A DNA stretch of 64,000 nt from Isoperla grammatica (taxonomy: Eukaryota; Arthropoda; Insecta; Plecoptera; Perlodidae). Position 1 is the first letter of the stretch; each line of letters opens with the position of its first letter. This document shows positions 45,541 to 56,132 of this stretch, in pieces. The stretch lies in assembly GCA_945910005.1 (NCBI GenBank), contig OX246743.1:13560587-13624586 (forward strand), given 5' to 3'. The translations under genes and the position numbers were made by a program. The notes beneath the pieces were generated by a model that was not told the origin of the DNA, did no database searches, and worked only from the letters and a program-made list of their open reading frames with translations.

Positions 45541-46590
45541 TTCATTGTGCATCAAGACGTCGAGCGAGCAAGTAAGAAGAGCCGGGAGTGTCCGCAAGTT
45601 TACCTCCCGAGGCGAGCGGTCGCATCGGCGGACGACGGTGCGTGGCTTCCCGCCATAGCTGCGCAGCCCCGCATTCTGCTCTGCTCTCTCGAGGTTTTCC
45701 CGCGAAAACTGAAGACGCTCTCCTTGGGCTCAAGAAAGGATTTCGTGGGCACCAAAGGGTGCTATCAACTTAGTCAGACTCCCCCGCTTACAGCGAGATC
45801 ATCACCGTCAACGTGGGACGCCGATCACGCCCTTTCGGAGGCGCCGGGTTTTGCGCCTTGGTGGTGGCGCCGGTCCCTGACATCTGTAGAACGCCTGAAG
45901 GTAAACAGGCGGGTTAGACGTACTGTACACGGGCTAAACCTACCAGAGGTGAGCTCCCCGTGTACAGTACTTAGGTTAGTGTGATAGGAGCTAGGCGAGC
46001 GGGGGGCCGCCCCCCCCCCTCTTAGGTGGTGTGCCTTCTCTTCCGCAAAAACCTCTCCTTTCGTACCCTGTCGGTGGTGGTGGTGCCCCTTAGCCCCTGC
46101 TAAAGCTCAGCTGTGCACCCCAAGCAGCTGGGCCGAAGCTTCTGGTTCCCCCCAGTGCTCCCCCCCCCCCCCCCCCGCAGTGAGATGCAGGATCTCCTGG
46201 CTCACTATGGGTACGAGATTGTATGAAGAAAGTCCTACCAGTCTGCTGCCATGTCTGACATAGTTAGCTCTCAGTAGTTGGGCTTAACCCCCCCCCTGTT
46301 TTCCCCCCCCTACAATTCGGGGCTTCAGCTGCGTGTTGCAATTTTCCACTGAAAATCAACGTGCGCTGCTCACGCGCAATCTACCTGGAGGTATTTCTCT
46401 CTGCTTTCTCTCCCTCTCCCCCCCCCCCCCCACACTTACTTGTGGCGACTCACATTCCCCTGCTGTCACTGGCGGCTGTCGTGAGGTTCCCTAGTGGGCC
46501 CAGCTTCGCGATTGCTGTTAAGTGGCGGTAGTGACCGTGAGTGCCGGCGTGCTTTCCCCTTTCCCCCCTCCCCCCCCACCACCTATATCA

Positions 46591-47922
46591 ATGCCACTCA
46601 CGAGAAGTGAGTACCGCAAAGTAGCAGGTGAGCTAGACGTTTCAGTCTCGGAATATTCCAGTGAGGATGAGGTGACTAGCATTATGAACAGTCCTGAAAG
46701 CCCAGTTGGCAGTGATTATGATGCAGATCATGACGAGAATGGCGGCCAAGCAGCGGCCAAAACTGGCCCTTGTAAGAAAGATTTTATGAAAACGAAGATC
46801 GGAAGTGATAAGGACATGTCAGACTTTGTTAAAGTAAAAACCAAGTCCAAGCGAAAGACGAATGCTCCTAAAAAGAGGGGGAATAATGTCACTCCTGTTG
46901 GTAATGACAAATTAGGCAATACTATTATCTCGGTTGCAGGCAGTAGTAATGTTGCTGATGCATCCCAGGGTCAAAGTTGTGTCACAGCCAACAGGTTCTC
47001 TGTTTTATCAGGGGGGGAGGCAGATCCCTCCGCCCTTAGCAAGCCAAGGGAAGCCTCTGGCGAGGACTCAGTGGCAAAGTCAGCAACAGTTAATGAGATT
47101 GGGGACAAACGGGGGCCAAAGCCCCCGCCGATTATCATTCGTAACATTGAAAGCTTCGATAATCTGGCAAAGGGTGCCCGTGATCTGTGCACTGAGCCAT
47201 TCGGGTTTCAAGCCCGTGGGAATACCACGAGGCTAAACGTCAGCTCGGCCAATGACTTTAGAGCAATGATCAAATTTTTAGACACTGCTAAAGCTGAATA
47301 TCACACCTTTACCCCGGTTGGGGAGAGGACTAGGCCTAGTAAGCTGGTTATTCGCGGAATCGATAAAACTGCGAGCATTGAATGGGTTAAGGAGGAGTTG
47401 ATGGCGAATGGGATTGAGAATCCTGAGGTATCTCAAATGAGGAGCCAGAGAGACCCTAAACCGCTGCTGCCCCTATTTCTAGTAAAAGTAGATCCATCCG
47501 AAACTAAAAAGTTTAAAAACATCCAGAAATTGTGCTTCTCACAGGTAACGTTTGATAAGTTTGTGGCACCGGGTGGCCCCCCCCCCCAATGCTACAGGTG
47601 CCAGAAATTTGGACATGTGGCTAGACATTGTAATAACAGATTTAAGTTTGTCAAGTGTGGAGCGGGGCACCCAACGGTCCAATGTACTAAGAAGAGAGAG
47701 GACAGCCCGGTGTGCGCCAATTGCAAAGGTAGTCACACCTCAAACAGGAAGGGCTGTTCGATCTACCAGGAAGTCAAGGCACGCCAATTTGGCCAAGTAA
47801 GCGAGGATAAAGGGAATAAAGTAAATTCGCGAACTGAATCAAAATACAGGGAAGCCCCCCTACCCCGAACCAACGTATGGTTTAATAAGAATGTGCAGCG
47901 CGAATGGCGCGGGACGAAGTAG
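46591..47922 (+). CDS. LINE ORF1 (Gag-like, CCHC zinc knuckles)
   Basis: The first good ATG (46591, MPLTRSEYRKVAG) opens 443 codons. The N-terminus is charged and low-complexity, with a basic patch (KVKTKSKRKTNAPKKRG). A folded region follows (PPPIIIRNIESFDNL to KKFKNIQKLCFSQVTFDKF) that matches the region before the knuckles in Jockey ORF1 proteins. Knuckles follow at about residues 333-395: CYRCQKFGHVARHC, a second with its first Cys replaced by Phe (FVKCGAGHPTVQC), and CANCKGSHTSNRKGC. The stop at 47922 looks premature because related sequence continues in another frame to 48328. The product binds LINE RNA. Confidence 0.85.
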   Translation: MPLTRSEYRKVAGELDVSVSEYSSEDEVTSIMNSPESPVGSDYDADHDENGGQAAAKTGPCKKDFMKTKIGSDKDMSDFVKVKTKSKRKTNAPKKRGNNVTPVGNDKLGNTIISVAGSSNVADASQGQSCVTANRFSVLSGGEADPSALSKPREASGEDSVAKSATVNEIGDKRGPKPPPIIIRNIESFDNLAKGARDLCTEPFGFQARGNTTRLNVSSANDFRAMIKFLDTAKAEYHTFTPVGERTRPSKLVIRGIDKTASIEWVKEELMANGIENPEVSQMRSQRDPKPLLPLFLVKVDPSETKKFKNIQKLCFSQVTFDKFVAPGGPPPQCYRCQKFGHVARHCNNRFKFVKCGAGHPTVQCTKKREDSPVCANCKGSHTSNRKGCSIYQEVKARQFGQVSEDKGNKVNSRTESKYREAPLPRTNVWFNKNVQREWRGTK

Positions 47923-48328
47923 ATCTGATGTCATCACTGACTTCCCGCCACTTCGCAAAAATACACAGATTGTCCCCGAAGTACTTGGTGATGTGAGAGA
48001 GCGTGGCCCCAATAGGGAAAGGAAAACGCGTAATACTAAAGATAAAGATAAAAAATATGAATACGATAGTGATTGCTCAACGGGAAGTTCCACCTCGTCC
48101 GAGGACAGTGAGAGTAACTCCCCCCCGAGGAGACGATCAAGCCGCCCAGACGAAAATAAGCGAGTCACGGAGGATAGAGCCTCAACAGAGCCCTTTGACA
48201 CGAATTCAGTAAAGACATGGGCCGAACGTTTGCTTAAGGCTCTCTGTGAAGTCAATACCAATGCTGACCGTTTAGAAATTATCATGTCAATGGCAATGCC
48301 TGTGTTTCTAGTTAGGTCCGTCCTGTAA
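47891..48328 (+). pseudogene. LINE ORF1 C-terminal part, frameshifted
   Basis: This overlapping frame carries a Ser/Arg- and Asp/Glu-rich linker and a conserved-looking helical end (SVKTWAERLLKALCEVN, MSMAMPVFLVRSVL), as at the C-terminus of Jockey ORF1. It stops 8 bp before the ORF2 ATG. It is probably the original C-terminus, cut off by a small indel near 47895-47915. Confidence 0.55.
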
Positions 48329-48336
48329 CAGCAATA

Positions 48337-49223
48337 ATGGCTCCAGGCCCTAAAGCTAACACAGGTAACATAAATTTGATGGCCTGGAATGCAAATTCTA
48401 TCGCCGGAAAAAAGGACGAGCTGCATTACTATCTAAAAACAGAACAAATTCATGTGTGCTTGCTCAGCGAGACCTTTTTGAAACCCTCCATGAAACTCAA
48501 AATTCACAGATATGCTTGTATCAGAAATTACAGGCTCTCACAAGGAGATGGAACAGCCATCCTGGTCCGATCGGACATCCCGCACCAGGTTTGTCCAACG
48601 CCTGAGTTTGAGTCTCTCGAGGCAACATCTATACTTATTCAAACAGAGAATGGCCCACTTAAGCTGGTTTGGTCTCACTGTACAAACCCCCAAAAGTCCC
48701 TCTGAAAACGGGAGATATAGACAAGCTGATAAGTGCGACTCTCCCTACGATTATAGCAGGAGATATGAATTGCAAGCACAAGTTCTGGCACTCGAGAAAT
48801 AGCAACAGATGTGGCAAAGTACTCTTTGATCATTGCCTTAGCAAAGGACTGCAGGTCACTGGCCCAGTCAGCCCTACACATTACCCGGACAATGGAGGGC
48901 GCCCGGATGTGTTAGGTATTGTTATTTCCCATAATCTAATACACTCGTTGACTACCGACGTTTCAGCTATAATGAACTCAGATCACAACCCTTTGATGAT
49001 GCAGTATGGTAATGCTGCGGCCAAAATTGCGCAGACCAGGCGTTTTAATGTGAACAAGATTGACTGGAACACTTATCGGTCTTATATAAATGAGGAGATA
49101 TCCCTAAGAGGGGCTGCCCCCATTTTAGAGACCAGAGAAGAGATTGACTCCTGTCTAGAAAGATATACTGACATGATTATTGGCGCTCCATTCCAGCACC
49201 CCCCCAATCAAACAGTTGAATGA
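48337..49223 (+). pseudogene. LINE ORF2 endonuclease domain (frameshifted)
   Basis: ATG at 48337 (MAPGPKANTGNINLMAWNAN). AP-endonuclease motifs are WNANSI, LLSETFL (catalytic Glu), and, after a frameshift near 48690, AGDMNCKH and MNSDHNP (SDH). The second frame ends at 49223. This enzyme nicks target DNA for target-primed reverse transcription. Confidence 0.85.
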
Positions 49224-51219
49224 CAAATCCCCCTTCGATCTCCCACCTCATATTGTTAGACTGATACAGTCCAAAAACAAGGTTAGGCGGGTTTGGCAGA
49301 GATTGCGTACCCCCAATCTAAAAGTTCTCCTCAATAGTATGGAGAAAGATGTCAGGCGTCAAGTTGCGGATCACAGAAACGCCCAATGGAAGACAAAATT
49401 GGAAGGACTCTATATGAGTGACTTGTCGCTATGGGATATAACGCGAAAACTAACCAGGTCTGCCAGGGCCAACCCCCCCCCCCCCCCCCCCTGCATGGGC
49501 GTAGGGGAATGGCTTACTGCGATGTTGATAAGGCGGCAGCCATGGCTGAAACGTTAGAAAGTGCCTTCACCCCTAACGACGAACCATCTTCGGTATCCCA
49601 TATAGAAACTGTTGAGGATAAACTCGAGGAGTATTTTTCAAATCCTGACAAACATCCAGTGCCTGCTGATGCAATCACTTCACCATCTGAGGTTCTTAAA
49701 TTAATTTATACATTCAAAAATAAGAAAGCCCCCGGCTTTGATGGAATACCTAATGTTGCCCTTAAAAACCTGCCAAAATTGGCAATAGTGTTGTTAACAA
49801 ACATATTTAATGCTATGACAAAGATGGGCTACTTCTCCATTTTTATGAAATAATCTAAGGTTATTCGGTTTCCTAAACCGGGGAAGGACCCAGCCTTTCC
49901 TCAGAACTATCGTCCGATTAGCCTGCTGACGGGCATCTCAAAGTTGTACGAGAAGGTGATCTATACCCGATTGATAAGGCATGTGGAAGAGGCCAACATC
50001 ATAATCAATGAGCAATTTGGATTCAGGAGGAAGCATTCCACTGTTCATCAGATAGTACGCGTTGCTGAGAATATTATTGACGGCTTTAATTCTAATAGGG
50101 TGACTGCGGCTGTATTTCTAGATATAGCGAAGGCATTCGACAAGGTGTGGCATGATGGCCTGATATTTAAGCTAATTGAATTAGACTTCCCTGCGTACTG
50201 AATCCACCTCCTGAAGTCATATCTAGCTGATCGAACATTTAAGGTTGCGCTTGGCAATGTGCTGTCGGACCTAAAACCAGTGGAGGCTGGGGTCCCGCAA
50301 GGGTCCATCCTCGGACCACTTTTATTCTGTATTTTAATCAATGACATGCCCCAAATGGCGGGGATTACTTACGCGCTCTATGCGGATGATACTGCACTTA
50401 TGGTACGCTCCTGGAGAGCATCACTTGCATTTGATAAGCTGCAGAAGGCCCTGCGTCAGTTAGAACTGGAGAGTAAAGGTTAACGTGGATAAAAGCGTAG
50501 CGATCCTGTTCTCCAAGGCACTAAGAAATAAGGTCAATGAGCATGGTGACCTCATATTCTTTGATGAGGTCATAGCTGAAAGTAAACAAGCTAAATACCT
50601 TGGAGTTATATTTGACAACAAACTCAATTGGGCCGCGCATATTAAGTATGCTGTGGGGAAGGCCAGAGACAGGATGGCGCAGCTCCTCCCGTTACTCAGG
50701 AAAGGAGGAGGGCTGAGCATTGAGAATGGATGTACTATCTATCACATGTTAGTCAAACCAGTGCTTATGTATGCATCCCCAGTTTGGGCAGCAGCTGCTT
50801 CTAGCAGCCTGGATAGGCTGCAGGTGGTGCAGAATAAGGCATTAAGGATGGCCACCAAGTCACCTTGGTACGTGACCAACAAATTAATACACAAAAACAC
50901 GAACTCCTTGACTATACGTGAAACCCTGCTCTTACAAACCAAACGATTCTTCTCCCAAACTAAGGTTGGAATTCATAGTCGGCCCCTACACCTAGGGGCG
51001 CCCATTGTTGCCAAGGTAACAATTGTTTGCATGTTATTTCCCATAAACAAAACAAATCCATAGCAACAATGGGTGCCCCTAGGTGTAGGGGCCGACTATG
51101 AATTCCAACCTAAGGGTCATTCGAACAAACTAATTGCCAACATTGGGGCCAGCGTAGGCATATTCAAGAAGAAGCACAAACTCCCCATTGAGGCAATTGC
51201 CTTGCTTGGTGGCAGTTAA
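49224..51219 (+). pseudogene. LINE ORF2 reverse transcriptase and C-terminal part
   Basis: The linker (FDLPPHIVRLIQSKNKVRRV) is in one frame to 49557. After a C19 run (49473-49491) RT continues in another: NKKAPGFDGIP, NYRPISLL, FLDIAKAFDKVWH, GVPQGSILGPLLF and catalytic YADD (ALYADDTAL). In-frame TAA (49851) and TGA (50199) interrupt it. A frameshift near 50480 moves the thumb (YLGVIFDNKLNW, MYASPVW) to another frame. A 145-bp MITE splits the C-terminus; the frame resumes after it and ends at TAA 51217-51219. Confidence 0.88.
50965..51109. mobile_element. 145-bp MITE inside LINE ORF2
   Basis: It begins GTTGGAATTCATAGTCGG and ends CCGACTATGAATTCCAAC, with terminal inverted repeats of about 45 bp extending through CCTACACCTAGGGGC. 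CTAAG is duplicated on both sides (50960-50964 and 51110-51114). It interrupts a coding frame that resumes on the far side, so the insertion is later than the LINE. Confidence 0.93.
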
Positions 51220-51880
51220 GATTAGGATAGATATTGATGTGTTTAGTTGTTCCTTGTTGGGAACGCCTTTTGCTTATTGGTCTTGACTATCTATTTTTAC
51301 TCTTTTTAACATAGTGCCGACTACTTTTATATTTTAGCTGATCTTATTTTAATATTGACTTGCTGCTATGGCAGCATAATTTTTTACCGACTTGCTGTTC
51401 TGGCAGCAACCCCTTTTTATCGACTAGCTGCACTGCCAGCTTATATGTGCTTTTGACTAGTTGCTTCTAGCAAGCTTCTTGCGGTTATCGTACCTGTAGT
51501 TTTCTGTGATCAGTGTTTTCTAGTCTATAGTCGTATGTATTGACTCTACCAGCACGCTGGGTTATGTTGATTGTGACATGTGGGTATGGTTCTGTCCCTG
51601 CCCCCTTTTTAAAGTAGATCATCCAAAACTTATTTTAGGCACAAAAATTCTAGTCAAGTCAACACAGGCCATTTTATGTTATAAACTTAGTTAATTCAGA
51701 TCCATTAATTTTGGTGCTAGTCAGGTCTCACTAAGCTATGAACGGTTGTAATTCAGATTTCCTTTAGAGAGCCATACTCGGTATAGGTATAGAATGGAGT
51801 TTGCCAAGGCATTCTCTTGTCTTATATGCGGATCGAGGGGATACCATTCGGTTCTCAGTCTCTGAAACCAACGGATCATC

Positions 51881-51914
51881 CTGAAGATGGCAAATGCGAT
51901 TTTGCCGAAACGTC
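51881..51914 (+). other. Hammerhead-ribozyme-like core motif
   Basis: CTGAAGA is followed by a 6-bp hairpin (GGCAAA / TTTGCC) and GAAAC GTC, the spacing of CUGANGA - stem II - GAAA in hammerhead ribozymes, which occur in Penelope-like retroelements. Stems I and III could not be paired convincingly, so function is doubtful. Confidence 0.25.
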
Positions 51915-52002
51915 GAGACAATGACAATGGCCCATTCCTGGGCCAGCAACCAGTGTCTAGAGAGCAAGTTACGTGGACAGCAACCCGAGAACCTAGTACT
52001 AC

Positions 52003-52068
<66 letters not shown>

Positions 52069-52164
52069 GACGTCGAGACAATGACAATGGCCCATTCCTG
52101 GGCCAGCAACCAGTGTCTAGAGAGCAAGTTACGTGGACAGCAACCCGAGAACCTAGTACTACAT
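51911..52164 (+). repeat. 94-bp direct duplication separated by (AT)n
   Basis: 51911-52004 (CGTCGAGACAATGACAATGG to CTAGTACTACAT) recurs at 52071-52164, offset 160. An (AT)n tract separates the copies and another follows the second. Confidence 0.92.
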
Positions 52165-52247
52165 ATATATATATATATATATATGTGAAATGTCTATCTC
52201 TAAATGTCTATGTCTAAATGTCTATGTCTATGTCTAATGTCTATAAT

Positions 52248-52304
52248 ATATAGACATTAGAATTAGTGATAATGTATATGTATATATATATATATATATT
52301 TCAC

Positions 52305-52340
<36 letters not shown>

Positions 52341-52611
52341 GAAATCCAGAAATTAAAAAACCAACCCCGACTGGGAATCGAACCCAGGTCTCCCACTTGC
52401 CGGGTGGGCGCCATAACCCCTAGACCACCGGGACCGGTAATTCAATGACTGGATGTAGTGCATTAAGAATGGAATGTAGTGCAGTCGGGGTTGGTTTTTT
52501 AATTTCTGGATTTCACATAACTACCACGTCAAGAGTGTTCTTGAAAAATATTCATATATATATATATATATATACATACATATACATTATCACTAATTCT
52601 AATGTCTATAT
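52248..52611. repeat. Nested inverted repeats (outer AT-rich palindrome)
   Basis: The outer arms 52248-52293 and 52566-52611 are inverted copies (ATATAGACATTAGAATTAGT / ACTAATTCTAATGTCTATAT plus AT tracts). They enclose the hairpin element at 52339-52516. Confidence 0.85.
52339..52516 (-). mobile_element. 178-bp palindromic element with a tRNA-like sequence
   Basis: Perfect 34-nt inverted ends (GTGAAATCCAGAAATTAAAA... and its complement) enclose a minus-strand tRNA-like segment at about 52371-52436. It has an A-box-like TGGTCTAGGGGTTATGG, an anticodon-like stem CCCAC/GTGGG with loop CCGGCAA, and B box GGTTCGATTCC (52374-52384). The acceptor stem does not pair well and U33 is absent, so it is not a functional tRNA gene. 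It is most likely a tRNA-derived SINE or MITE. Confidence 0.75.
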
Positions 52612-52619
52612 ATTTAGTA

Positions 52620-53418
52620 AAATCCACACGGTGGATTTTTTTTTTAGATTATTCAACTATTTTCAAGAGAGAATATATAGAAAATATATATACATGCTAT
52701 ATGATATAATAGCATATTAAATAAAAAACCCTTATCGTTCAAGATAAGACTACTGTACATGACCTTGTGTGTTGTTGTAAATGTGTACATGCGCATTGCG
52801 TCTGTGTACCTTCACGGGACACAGTCTGTCATCACTGCCAACTATAATAGATATACACCAGTACCAAGTGATCTGTTGATGGAATAAAATATACTGCTGA
52901 CTGTCAGCGGACAGCGAGTCAGCGCCAGCATAATGCGGCTTATGTGTGTGTGTCGAACGCTATCGTCATCGAGAGTTGACCGGCAATTACTCCCCCCCCC
53001 CCCCCCCCCCCCCCCGAACACAACACAACCCTCACCAACGCGCTGTTTACAATCGACAAATGACAGCGTTGTCGTCAGTTGACTCTACCCACGTTTTCTT
53101 GGCGTTCACACTTCGGGACCTAAGTCTTGAACAAAACGTTGACGAGTTTTTAGACTTTTCAGGGTAACTGGCCTCGAGAATACGTGTTACCGCACACAAC
53201 GTTTATACGTTCAGACGTTCTATTTTAAGACTTGAAGACATACAGGTTTCCTACGAGAAAACAATGAAAAAATGAAAAACGTACTTTCATCATTATATTA
53301 GACATTTTGTTGTTGTAACAGTTGTATTTCATTTCGTATTATAACATAGTTAGAACTGGTATTATGAACATCTATAATAAGGAATTTAAAAAGGAGCTAA
53401 TAATACGCTATTACGTTC
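52620..53418. other. No gene; long C-run
   Basis: Only a C24 homopolymer (52992-53015) stands out. Confidence 0.6.
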
Positions 53419-53560
53419 CCATGTCTCTTGCCGCGTGGCAAGCTGATGCACGCTGACCAACCAGAACTGTGACTCAACTCTTGCCCGGCCTTCCAGCACC
53501 GCGACGGCAACGCTGTGATGGGTCACCGCGCATCAGCTTGCCGCGCGGCAAGAGACATGG
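53419..53560. mobile_element. 142-bp hairpin MITE
   Basis: 31-bp terminal inverted repeats (CCATGTCTCTTGCCGCG and its complement), with one mismatch, flank a 80-bp centre. Each arm contains a near-perfect inner palindrome (CTTGCCGCGCGGCAAG). No target duplication is clear. Confidence 0.8.
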
Positions 53561-53679
53561 CAACAAGGCATTAGGCTTCTGATCATGGTGGTTTCCATGT
53601 TGAATCAGCTATAATAGCTTTCTTATTAAACGGTTCATAATACCGGAACTCTCATTGCCTTCATCATATCATAAAATCA

Positions 53680-53976
53680 TTAACATGAATACGCAAGCAA
53701 GAGTCCCACGAGACAAAGGAACGCAGTTTCAGGGCGGTCAACCAGATGGGCGCGTCCGGTGGGGCCACGACCATCATCAGCTCTGGGGGTGACATGTGTC
53801 TGCTTGAGAACGGCTGCGTCGTGCGTTCCTTGGATCCAGTCGAGGAAATAATCGATTCTGGAGTAGACGCCCGGCTTGTTGGCCAGACCGCAGCCCACGC
53901 CCCATGACACCAGGCCGAACTGGTAGCTTTTCGCGTTCTTGTCCTTCGAGCAGACCAGCGGCCCTCCAGAGTCTCC
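53680..53976 (-). CDS. Trypsin-like serine protease, terminal exon (catalytic Ser)
   Basis: After acceptor TACCCACAG this exon codes for 98 residues in phase 0. It opens with GDSGGPLVC, holding the catalytic Ser195, and continues with [11 protein letters not shown] and [16 protein letters not shown], the end of an S1 protease domain. About 40 residues of linker follow and then a hydrophobic end ([14 protein letters not shown]) at the stop. Such a tail without a cytoplasmic part suggests a GPI-anchor signal or membrane tail. Together with Asp189 in the previous exon it predicts trypsin-like cleavage after Arg/Lys. The exons with catalytic His and Asp are not in the window. Confidence 0.93.
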   Translation of the reverse strand, partial: GDSGGPLVCSKDKNAKSYQFGLVSWGVGCGLANKPGVYSRIDYFLDWIQGTHDAAVLKQTHVTPRADDGRGPTGRAHLVDRPETAFLCLVGLLLAYSC

Positions 53977-55093
53977 CTGTGGGTATAGAGAGACAGCGGC
54001 TAGGGGAGATAACACAAGGTGACTACACCCTGCTAAAAGATAAATAGATATTTTTATTTCCCACAATAAACTATTCTCTCTTCTTCTCTTATGCCCACAT
54101 TGACACATTTATGTCATCATGCGTCTCGCTAACCAATAGAGACAAGCATCCTGCTCCTTCCTGTCCAGCCCTCCTGGCATTCCTTCGTTGTGCTCTTTCA
54201 GTATCGAGCAATGGAATAGATGTAACAATAAACTGGTTAATTACAACATTAAAATAGTAATTAGAAGTTACAATATTTGACAAGTTTGTGTACCCCTCCG
54301 GGCATTTGGGAAACCGTCAAATCAGTAAAAACACAAATCTTAAAAAACAAATCACACATACATTATATTAAACAAAACTGAAGAGAATCAGACAAAGAAC
54401 ATAATATGATGTCAAAAAAGGAAAGAACAAAAATGGAAAAGGAAATTCGAAAACGACAGTAAGTATGGCACTATATTTAATTCATTTGTAAATTCACCCC
54501 TTCCACAAGAACCGATTAATAATTTAAGATGTCTGTAACGAGTCAAAGAATTATTAGTTTATACTTTATACCATAAAAAAGCTTGATCAAATTAAAAATG
54601 TTTTAAATTTATTTTTAAGTCCGCAGCCCTTGATAAATAAAAATAAATAAATAAATAAATTTGTTTTTATAGAGTCTACCCACTCAGTGACAAAACTGAT
54701 TTTCAGTGGGGGACTTGAATTTAAAGCGACTAAACCAACCTTGTAGGCTCCGAACACCATCGACGAGTGAGCGATAACCAATCATTAATCAAAGATCGGT
54801 ATTTCAAATACAAAACACATGAATCAGTGATTGGACAGTGCGAACATCTGAGGACAGATGCTAAAATCAACAAGCCCGATTCAGAACAACTTTGAATTTA
54901 TTGAGTGCCTCGTCGCTAAGACAGCTCCAAAGTCACCGTTTACTTATTCCTAAGAAAATAAGTGATCAAATTGAATCCATATTAGAAGTTAAAAAAACTT
55001 TTGCTTGAAGCGGGATTAGCAGGAAATATTCCCACAATTTCGATTTAAAAGTTGTTCTGAGTATACTATTACTATATAGTTACCGTATATTAC

Positions 55094-55255
55094 CTGGCAG
55101 GAATCCTTCATGCCCTCGACTTTCGCAGCGCAGATGTGCATGTCCGTGAGTATTATTGAGTCTTCGTGAAAGGTCCTGCAGGCGCTGAACGGGATGATGG
55201 GTACGGACACCATGTTCAGCACCGAGCCCAGCTGTTCGTCGCGCTCCGTCGAGCC
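55094..55255 (-). CDS. Serine protease, penultimate exon
   Basis: 54 codons, phase 0 at both ends, between acceptor CACATGCAG and donor GTAATA. It encodes LNMVSVPIIPFSACRTF, ILTDMHICAAKVEGMKDSCQ: the S1 segment with the 168/182 disulfide cysteines and DSCQ, in which Asp189 lines the S1 pocket. It joins directly to GDSGGP of the last exon. Confidence 0.93.
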
Positions 55256-55996
55256 CTGCATGTGACGTATAGGCACCGTGTGTTAGTACGTACAGCGCTA
55301 TATGCGGCCACATGTAGCAACTTATTGGTGAAGATTGCATCCGCAGTTGAAAATAGTACCAGATATTATTGTGAAAGATCATGTTTTTTTTTGTGTTTGT
55401 TTCTTTTTTCTTGTTGTGTTTTTTCTTTTGTTTGTTTCTGTTTTTTATAGTCTTGTTTTGTTTGTGTTTCTTGTGTGTTGTTTTGCAGAGTCGAGTTAAG
55501 TATGTGATTTGTTTATGGTTGCTATAGAGTTTGTTCTTGTTATGAAAAATAGCATGAAATAAATCAATTGTACAGCAACAAAACCTGTACTATATTTATT
55601 TATTTTTATTTATTTATTAATTTATTTAATGTCTATCCTATTCAGTTATAAAAAGTGATTTACGAAGGAGGACCTTAACTTGACAGTTGCCTGTGTATAC
55701 CGCCCTTACGTGTCCTGATTTAAATGGCGCCTTGCCTTTTAAGATGGACTGTGATGTGTCCCATAATCTGCCAAAAATTTTAAAAAGCCGTATTGTATTG
55801 TATTAAACAATTTTCGACAATTTGACATAATCGGCGTAGGAAGAACGACGCTGCTTCATCGAAAAGTTGCGTGACATTGCCACTTGAGCGCTTCGTTCGT
55901 TTTCACTAGCACCCTCAGTGGCCAAACTTGGTGCCATAAGACTATAAAATGTCGAACTACAATGCGCGGAATCCCCGATTTATAGTTGAGACTTAC
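55256..55996 (-). other. Intron of the protease gene
   Basis: Ordinary intron with GT/T-rich stretches near 55390-55470. No further feature was seen. Confidence 0.7.
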
Positions 55997-56132
55997 CCGA
56001 GCTTCCCGTTCGCTCTCCAGTTCCATCGTCGCGATGACGTTCCGTAGGCTTAGAACGTAGTCCCTGAGTCGGGACTTGCTGCGGTTGATGGTGGCGCTGT
56101 GGTCCTTCCCCGTGCTTTCCCTTTTCACGCGC
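55997..56132 (-). CDS. Serine protease, exon with basic insert
   Basis: 136 bp: one base completing the previous codon (AT+G) plus 45 codons, ending at CGG before donor GTAAGT. Phases match both neighbours exactly. The peptide (RVKRESTGKDHSATINRSKS, RLRDYVLSLRNVIATMELES, EREAR) is Arg/Lys-rich and helical-looking and has no counterpart in ordinary S1 domains, where only a short loop joins GWG to the next strand. With the end of the preceding exon it makes an insert of about 70 residues in the 147-150 autolysis-loop region. The basic runs could be cleavage sites. Its 5' edge is the founding unit of the 46-bp minisatellite. Confidence 0.75.

Larger units (their letters stand above)
45541..51870 (+). 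mobile_element. Nearly full-length Jockey-type non-LTR retrotransposon
   Basis: 5' UTR about 45541-46590 (GC-rich with several C-runs), ORF1 from 46591, ORF2 48337-51219 and 3' UTR to about 51870. ORF1 has Gag-like CCHC knuckles; ORF2 has an AP-type endonuclease and a reverse transcriptase. ORF2 is broken by several frameshifts, two in-frame stops and a MITE, so this copy is dead. No clear target duplication was found. Confidence 0.85.

Noticed and set aside
52371..52436. Functional tRNA gene
   Set aside because: The B box is good, but the acceptor stem is mismatched, U33 is absent and the sequence is embedded in a palindromic element.
55166..55450. Plus-strand 94-codon frame over the protease exon
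   Set aside because: It is antisense to a well-supported exon.
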